From: JAFGJU01 sp964570935
GTDB lineage: Bacteria > Eisenbacteria > RBG-16-71-46 > JAFGJU01
Direction: 5' to 3'
NCBI GenBank assembly: GCA_964570935.1
Contig: CAZMZP010000018.1
Location: 1-17,867 of the forward strand
Length of the DNA: 17,867 nucleotides
The notes under the pieces: model-generated
Seen by the model: the letters and a program-made list of their open reading frames with translations, nothing else
Database searches by the model: none
What the model was told of the DNA's origin: nothing
Program-made: the position numbers and the translations under genes
Part shown: piece by piece, positions 13,788 to 17,867 of the stretch
How the letters are laid out: every line of letters begins with the position of its first letter
Position numbering within the stretch: position 1 is the first letter of the stretch

Positions 13788-14240
13788 TTACGCGCTCAGT
13801 GAGGACGTGCAGTTCGGGCAGCGCGTTGCCTTTATGGCTATCGTGCTGAAGCAGTACGGACAATCCTTAGTGGTCGGGGCCGCCTTGGGCGCCTCCTCCT
13901 GCCTCTTCATTCGGTTCACTCCCCGCACGAGGAGGAACACCGAGAACGCCACTATCAGGAAGGTGATTATCGTGTTGATGAACTTGCCGTAGTTGATCGT
14001 CACGGCTCCGGCCGCCTGGGCCTCCTTCAGCCCGGGGAACGGACCCGGGATCGCCCCTTCCCTTATCACCACAAACAGGTTGGTAAAATCGACGTTGCCC
14101 AGCAGGAGACCTATGGGCGGCATTATGACGTCATTCACGAGCGAGCTCACTATCGTGCCGAACGCGGCGCCGATTATGATACCGACTGCCATGTCGAGGA
14201 CGTTGCCCCTCATGGCGAATTCCTTGAACTCCTTCCACAT
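13788..14240 (-). CDS. mscL: Large-conductance mechanosensitive channel MscL with C-terminal zinc ribbon
   Basis: A 150-residue inner-membrane channel that opens under membrane tension to release solutes during osmotic downshock. The ATG at 14240 is preceded by GGAGG six bases away and begins the family-standard MWKEFKEFAMRGNVLDMAVG. The first membrane helix is IIIGAAFGTIVSSLVNDVIMPP, after which comes IGLLLGNVDFTNLFVVI, then a periplasmic loop, and a second helix (INTIITFLIVAFSVFLLV). The usual cytoplasmic helix is replaced or extended by a zinc ribbon, C127-X2-C130-X10-C141-X2-C144, at the very end. The gene stands alone and has its own promoter. Confidence 0.95.
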   Translation of the reverse strand: MWKEFKEFAMRGNVLDMAVGIIIGAAFGTIVSSLVNDVIMPPIGLLLGNVDFTNLFVVIREGAIPGPFPGLKEAQAAGAVTINYGKFINTIITFLIVAFSVFLLVRGVNRMKRQEEAPKAAPTTKDCPYCFSTIAIKATRCPNCTSSLSA

Positions 14241-14322
14241 CTCAAACCTCCTTGCCCGCAAGGGACCAGAACGGGACATCAGCCACGGCTGTAGGACGTC
14301 ACGGGATGACACTCGGGCACGG

Positions 14323-14352
14323 ATTCTAGGCCATCGCGACTGCCGCTGTCAA
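14323..14352 (-). promoter_or_regulatory. Promoter of mscL
   Basis: On the minus strand TTGACA (14352-14347), 18 bases, and TAGAAT (14328-14323) match 11 of 12 consensus positions. The start would be near 14316, giving a leader of about 75 bases that ends with the ribosome-binding site of mscL. Confidence 0.65.
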
Positions 14353-14398
14353 CTCGCGCCTGACGCGCCGCCTCCCGCGCCTATTTCGACGTGTTCTG

Positions 14399-14427
14399 TT
14401 GCGCTGAGCCGGCCCAGTTGTTATACT
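14399..14427 (+). promoter_or_regulatory. Candidate promoter of the oxidoreductase operon
   Basis: TTGCGC (14399-14404), 17 bases, and TATACT (14422-14427) lie about 100 bases upstream of the ferredoxin-like gene. The -10 is good (5 of 6), the -35 poor (3 of 6). The intervening leader of some 90 bases has no clear riboswitch or attenuator fold. Confidence 0.4.
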
Positions 14428-14525
14428 CACTTGTTTGCCCTGCCACGTGTGGTGCTTGCGGTGCGGTGGGTCGTTTTGGCGACGCTCATTCCGAATGCTC
14501 ATTCCACACAAGGAGCGGTTGATTG

Positions 14526-14801
14526 ATGGGCCAGGAAGTCAAACAGAACACTCAAGTCTTGGAGCTCCCCTACGTAGAATTCTCGCCGTCCGAGTGCAAG
14601 GGGTGCCAGCTCTGCGCGGACGCGTGCCCGCGCAAGTGCATAGTGATGTCCCAGAGTCTGAACGAGCGCAGCTACCACCCGGCCACTTACGTTGGCGAAG
14701 GATGCACCGGCTGCGGCGTTTGCTTCTACGCCTGCCCCGAGCCCGGAGCAATAAAAGTGTTCAAGAAGAAATCAGACAAGCCCGAGAAAGCGGAGGAGTG
14801 A
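14526..14801 (+). CDS. 2-oxoacid:ferredoxin oxidoreductase, ferredoxin-like (delta) subunit
   Basis: A 91-residue protein with two [4Fe-4S] motifs: C24-X2-C27-X2-C30-X3-C34-P and C60-X2-C63-X2-C66-X3-C70-P. An additional cysteine at 38 lies in PRKCIVM. It carries electrons from the thiamine-diphosphate site to external ferredoxin. The ATG at 14526 has AGGAG at 14511-14515, ten bases upstream; an in-frame TTG one codon earlier is an alternative. The C-terminus is Lys/Glu-rich. It is four bases ahead of the alpha subunit gene and opens the operon. Confidence 0.93.
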   Translation: MGQEVKQNTQVLELPYVEFSPSECKGCQLCADACPRKCIVMSQSLNERSYHPATYVGEGCTGCGVCFYACPEPGAIKVFKKKSDKPEKAEE

Positions 14802-14805
14802 TCCG

Positions 14806-15849
14806 ATGAAGCGCAAGCTGATGAGGGGAAACGACGCGATAATCGCCGGGGCGATACTGGCCGGGTGTAGGTCCTATTTCGGCTACCCGATCACGCCGGC
14901 CAGCGAAATTGCCCATGCCGCCGCCAAGTGGGTTCCCGACGTCGGCGGCACTTTTATTCAGGCCGAGAGCGAGATTGCAGCCATAAACATGGTGTACGGC
15001 GCCGCGTCCGCGGGCCAGAGGACGATGACCGCTTCGTCCAGCCCCGGCTTCAGCCTGAAGCAGGAGGGCATTTCGTACTGCGCCGGTTCAGAGCTTCCGT
15101 GTGTCGTGGTGAACGTCGTGCGCGGCGGCCCCGGGCTGGGCAACATAGCGCCCGAGCAGAGCGACTACAACCAGATGGTCAAGGGCGGCGGCCACGGCAA
15201 CTACAAGGTTATCGCGCTGACCCCGAACAGCGTCCAGGAGATGTGCGACCTCACGATGCTGGCCTTCGACCTGGCCGACAAGTACCGCAACCCGGTCGGT
15301 ATCCTGACGGACGGCTTCGTGGGCCAGATGATAGAGCCCCTCACCCTGCCGGAGAAGCTGTCTTCCGCGCCCGAGAAGAACTGGTGCGTTCGCGGGGACT
15401 GCGACACCAAGGCCAACCTTGTGACATCCATCCATCTCTCCGCCGACGAGCTGGAGGCGCACGTCCTGCACCTCAAGAGGAAGTACGACGAGATAGAGGC
15501 TAAGGAGGTCCGCTTCGAGGAGTACAAGACCGAAGGGGCCAAGATGATAACCGTGGGCTACGGCATAGTGTCGCGCATACTCCAAACCGCCGTCGACGCG
15601 GCCCGCGCCCAGGGGCTCCCGGTGGGGCTCCTGCGGCCCATCAGCGTTTGGCCGTTCCCCACGAAGATCCTGAGGCAGCTGGCCGAGAAGGTCGACTCCT
15701 TCTTCGTCTGTGAGCTCTCGACGGGACAGATGGTGGAGGACGTGAGGCTCGCGGTGGAGTGCAGGAAACCCGTGCATCTCTACACCAGAGTGGGCGGCAA
15801 CGTGCCCACCGCCGAGGAACTTCTAGAAAAGATAAAGGAAAAGCTGTAA
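14806..15849 (+). CDS. 2-oxoacid:ferredoxin oxidoreductase alpha subunit (VorB/KorA type)
   Basis: A 347-residue subunit. With beta and gamma it oxidatively decarboxylates a 2-oxoacid with CoA and reduces ferredoxin. The start has GAGGAG inside the end of the preceding gene. Visible blocks: LMRGNDAIIAGAILAGCRSY, then FGYPITPASEIAHAAAKW, FIQAESEIAAINMVYGAASA, GQRTMTASSSPGFSLKQEGI, RGGPGLGNIAPEQSDYNQMV, GHGNYKVIALTPNSVQEM, and the C-terminal GLLRPISVWPFPTKILRQLA. The layout is that of alpha subunits annotated as 2-ketoisovalerate (VorB) or 2-oxoglutarate (KorA) enzymes; pyruvate cannot be excluded. About half the arginines are AGA/AGG (8 of 16), the local norm. Confidence 0.93.
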   Translation: MKRKLMRGNDAIIAGAILAGCRSYFGYPITPASEIAHAAAKWVPDVGGTFIQAESEIAAINMVYGAASAGQRTMTASSSPGFSLKQEGISYCAGSELPCVVVNVVRGGPGLGNIAPEQSDYNQMVKGGGHGNYKVIALTPNSVQEMCDLTMLAFDLADKYRNPVGILTDGFVGQMIEPLTLPEKLSSAPEKNWCVRGDCDTKANLVTSIHLSADELEAHVLHLKRKYDEIEAKEVRFEEYKTEGAKMITVGYGIVSRILQTAVDAARAQGLPVGLLRPISVWPFPTKILRQLAEKVDSFFVCELSTGQMVEDVRLAVECRKPVHLYTRVGGNVPTAEELLEKIKEKL

Positions 15850-15866
15850 CAGCGAGGAACCGAATC

Positions 15867-17306
15867 ATGGCAGTGCATATACTACAAAAGCCCGGCACGT
15901 TCTACGGGTCGTACGACAGGAAGCCCGGAGCGGACAGGACCGCGACGCACTACTGCCCCGGATGCGGACACGGCAACCTGCACAAGATAATCGCCGAGGC
16001 GATTCAGGAGATGGGCATCAACGACAAGACGGTGCTCATCAGCCCGGTGGGTTGCAGCGTTTTCGCTTACTACTACTTCGACGTGGGGAACGTCCAGGTG
16101 GCGCACGGCAGAGCGCCCGCGGTGGCCACCGCCATCAAGCGGGCCAGGCCCGGCAGCGTCGTCATAACGTACCAGGGAGACGGAGACCTCGCGGCCATCG
16201 GATGGAACAACATCTTTCACGCCGCGAACCGGGGCGAGCACATAACAGTCTTTTTCGTCAACAACGCCATCTACGGAATGACCGGCAGCCAGATGGCGCC
16301 GACCACGCTCCTCGGCCAGAAGACCATGACTTCTCCGCGGGGAAGAGACCACAGGAACGAAGGCTATCCCATGAAGGTGTGTGAAGTCCTCTCCGTGCTG
16401 GAGGCACCCGTCTACATCGAGCGGACGTCCCTGGGCGACACGAAGTCCATCAACCACACCAGGAAGGCCGTCAGAAAGGCCTTACAGTGCCAGCTGGACG
16501 GCAAGGGATTCTCGCTGGTGGAGGTCGTCGCGCCATGCCCCACCGGCTGGAGGATGGAGCCGGTCGAGGCGAAGAAGTGGGTCGCCGAGGTCCTGGCGCA
16601 GCATTTCAAGCCGGGCGTTTACAAAGACGTGATAGCCGACAGAGAACCGTACTTCATACCCGACCCGAACCGCCAGCCGACGCTCGACGAGGTCAAGAAG
16701 ACGCTCGCGTGGGAAGAACAGGAAGAGAAGCACGTGCCTCAGGTTTCGCCCGCCGAGGAGAACAAGAACCCGCGCGTCAAGATCGCGGGCTTCGGCGGCC
16801 AGGGCATCCTGGTCCTCGGCCTCGTACTGGCGGACGCGGGCATGAGGCAGGGCTACCAGGTGAGCTGGCTCCCGTCCTACGGCCCCGAGATGCGCGGCGG
16901 GACGGCAAACTGTCACGTGACCCTGAGCGATCTGAAAGTCGGTTCTCCTCTCGTGTCCCGGCCGACGGTGTTAATCGCGCAGAACAGGCCTTCGCTGGAG
17001 AAGTTCGAGTCCGAGGTCGTGCCCAACGGGATAATCATGTACGACAGCTCGCTCATCGACGTCGAACCCAAGAGAAAGGACGTCCGCGTAGTGCCGGTGC
17101 CGGCCGCGAAGCTGGCCGACGGCCTGGGTGACACGAGGGTCTCCAACATGGTGACCCTTGGAGCGCTCATGGAGTACACGGGCGTGGTGTCGAAGGAGGC
17201 GGTGCTTCAGGCGATTCAGGCGACGCTGCCGCGGAAGGAGTTCGTCGAGCTCAACGTGAAGGCCGTGGACGAAGGGGCCAAGTACGGCCGCTCGCTCAGG
17301 AAGTGA
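15867..17306 (+). CDS. 2-oxoacid:ferredoxin oxidoreductase beta-gamma fusion
   Basis: A 479-residue protein that joins two usually separate subunits. The ATG at 15867 is preceded by GAGGAA and lies 17 bases after the alpha stop; the frame is open upstream but only over the end of the alpha gene. Residues 1 to about 265 are the thiamine-diphosphate-binding beta subunit: HYCPGCGHGNLHKIIAEAI (Cys30, Cys33), LISPVGCSVFAYYYFD, HGRAPAVATAIKRARP, GDGDLAAIGWNNIFHAANRG with VNNAIYGMTGSQ, and APCPTGW. A charged linker of some 35 residues (EEQEEKHVPQVSPAEENKNP) follows. From Val304 the gamma domain begins: KIAGFGGQGILVLGLVLADA, then SWLPSYGPEMRGGTANCHVT, and PTVLIAQNRPSLEKFE. No stop or frameshift interrupts the junction. 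Substrate is uncertain. Confidence 0.92.
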   Translation: MAVHILQKPGTFYGSYDRKPGADRTATHYCPGCGHGNLHKIIAEAIQEMGINDKTVLISPVGCSVFAYYYFDVGNVQVAHGRAPAVATAIKRARPGSVVITYQGDGDLAAIGWNNIFHAANRGEHITVFFVNNAIYGMTGSQMAPTTLLGQKTMTSPRGRDHRNEGYPMKVCEVLSVLEAPVYIERTSLGDTKSINHTRKAVRKALQCQLDGKGFSLVEVVAPCPTGWRMEPVEAKKWVAEVLAQHFKPGVYKDVIADREPYFIPDPNRQPTLDEVKKTLAWEEQEEKHVPQVSPAEENKNPRVKIAGFGGQGILVLGLVLADAGMRQGYQVSWLPSYGPEMRGGTANCHVTLSDLKVGSPLVSRPTVLIAQNRPSLEKFESEVVPNGIIMYDSSLIDVEPKRKDVRVVPVPAAKLADGLGDTRVSNMVTLGALMEYTGVVSKEAVLQAIQATLPRKEFVELNVKAVDEGAKYGRSLRK

Positions 17307-17308
17307 TT

Positions 17309-17330
17309 GCGCCGGGGCTTGTCCCGGCGC
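17309..17330. terminator. Hairpin directly after the oxidoreductase operon
   Basis: GCGCCGGG (17309-17316) and CCCGGCGC (17323-17330) form a perfect 8-bp stem with a 6-base loop, two bases after the TGA of the last operon gene. A short palindrome, CTGCCGGCAG, follows at once. The position suits a terminator or 3'-end-protecting element, but there is no T-tract. Confidence 0.45.
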
Positions 17331-17363
17331 CTGCCGGCAGGGGAGTTTCCGCGCTTCCAACAC

Positions 17364-17386
17364 CGCGCCGCTTGCCGCGCGGCGCG
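17364..17386. repeat. Second GC-rich inverted repeat
   Basis: CGCGCCGC (17364-17371) and GCGGCGCG (17379-17386) pair over 8 bp with a 7-base loop. It is the third palindrome in 80 bases, after 17309-17330 and 17331-17340, and stands at the border to an AT-rich stretch (about 17397-17480). Confidence 0.4.
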
Positions 17387-17448
17387 CAAATCCCTCTCAA
17401 CTCTCATATTCACAACAAATTACAATTATTCGGTCCGTGTTCATTTAT

Positions 17449-17480
17449 TTGATGCTTGCTTCTTGCTGATGCGTTACAAT
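17449..17480 (+). promoter_or_regulatory. AT-rich stretch with weak promoter match before the last gene
   Basis: TACAAT (17475-17480) is a fair -10 in a locally AT-rich region, and TTGATG (17449-17454) a fair -35, but the 20-base spacer is too long for a standard sigma70 promoter. The position, some 35 bases before the start codon at 17517, is suitable. Confidence 0.25.
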
Positions 17481-17516
17481 GCGGGCCGTGCTTGAGCCTC
17501 GGAAGCGGAGGCTCAT

Positions 17517-17867
17517 ATGGATTTTCTGAAGAAGCTCAAGTCTCCGGTCGCTCTCAAGAGCGAGCCGGCTCAGCCGCAGGCACAACCCGGGCCGGAGCCG
17601 AGCAAGGCGCCGCCAGGGCAAGGACCTCCCGTTCAGGCTTCGTCCCGACCGCAACCACGGGCGGCAGCACCACAGGCGCAGCCGCAGGCGGTTCAGAAGC
17701 CGCCTCAGCAGGCTGCGCAGCCTCGCGTTCTGACGCAGGCGCCGCCCAGTCCCGTGACGCAGGCGGCTCCACCCGTGACGCAACACCAGCCGCAGGCGCC
17801 AGTGTGGGCGCAGGCCGGGGCCGAGGCGCAGCGCCAGCCGCAGGCGCGACCTCCGGGCTCTCCGCCG
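17517..17867 (+). CDS. Pro/Gln/Ala-rich protein, 3'-truncated by window edge
   Basis: An open frame of 117 codons runs from ATG at 17517 to the last base with no stop. GGAGG at 17507-17511, five bases ahead, supports the start. The first residues, MDFLKKLKSPVALKSE, could form a short basic helix; there is no signal peptide. After that the sequence is low-complexity, dominated by Pro, Gln and Ala, with the unit QPQA four times (DNA unit CAGCCGCAGGC at 17571, 17679, 17787 and 17835). Such stretches usually act as flexible linkers before a folded domain, which would lie beyond the window. I do not recognise the family. The GC-rich antisense strand here also has open frames, but they lack start signals. 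Confidence 0.7.
   Translation, partial: MDFLKKLKSPVALKSEPAQPQAQPGPEPSKAPPGQGPPVQASSRPQPRAAAPQAQPQAVQKPPQQAAQPRVLTQAPPSPVTQAAPPVTQHQPQAPVWAQAGAEAQRQPQARPPGSPP

Noticed and set aside
14241..14312. Upstream extension of mscL to an earlier in-frame start
   Set aside because: The ATG at 14240 has a well-placed GGAGG and begins the family-standard sequence; the extension would be unlike MscL and lies almost on top of the promoter.
1..17867. tRNA, rRNA, CRISPR arrays, insertion sequences and attachment sites
   Set aside because: I looked for cloverleaf ends, regularly spaced repeats, transposase motifs and flanking inverted repeats and saw none; a covariance-model scan would be needed to exclude small RNAs.

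Overview
The window is GC-rich, densely packed bacterial DNA. Support for Bacteria comes from Shine-Dalgarno sequences, several sigma70-type promoters (two close to the full TTGACA-N17-TATAAT consensus), MscL and a HigBA toxin-antitoxin pair. The hydrogenase-maturation operon and the ferredoxin-linked 2-oxoacid oxidoreductase point to an anaerobic or facultatively anaerobic, H2-metabolising organism. No marker here fixes the phylum; an uncultured lineage is possible but is inference.

Layout, left to right. 1-676: 3' part of a class I methyltransferase. 857-1921: exported DUF1028-TPR protein. 2058-3631 (minus): a two-gene operon, a DUF2400/TIGR02757 protein resembling endonuclease III at its C-terminus, then a DUF502 membrane protein. 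3745-4227: adenosine-specific kinase family protein, divergent from that operon. 4297-6693: an exported glycogen-debranching-type glycosidase whose arginine codons differ sharply from its neighbours. 6801-12777 (minus): a complete, tightly coupled hypABFCDE operon for the NiFe(CN)2CO centre of [NiFe]-hydrogenases; no hydrogenase structural gene lies in the window. 13003-13654: higBA, divergent from hyp. 13788-14240 (minus): MscL with a C-terminal zinc ribbon. 14526-17306: a three-gene 2-oxoacid:ferredoxin oxidoreductase operon (ferredoxin-like, alpha, and a beta-gamma fusion). 17517 to the right edge: the start of a Pro/Gln/Ala-rich protein that runs out of the window.

Functionally, HypA/B handle nickel, HypE/F make the cyanide ligands, and HypC/D assemble the Fe(CN)2CO unit; the oxidoreductase would supply reduced ferredoxin that a hydrogenase could use, but that link is inference.

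I saw no clearly new multi-gene system. The best leads are consensus promoters placed so that the transcript would have almost no leader (higB, the TIGR02757 gene, possibly hypA), an endonuclease III-like Asp plus iron-sulfur motif in the TIGR02757 protein, the beta-gamma fusion, the zinc-ribbon MscL, a symmetric palindrome in a promoter spacer, a strong REP-like hairpin after higA, and the compositionally distinct secreted debranching enzyme flanked by a coding-like remnant.
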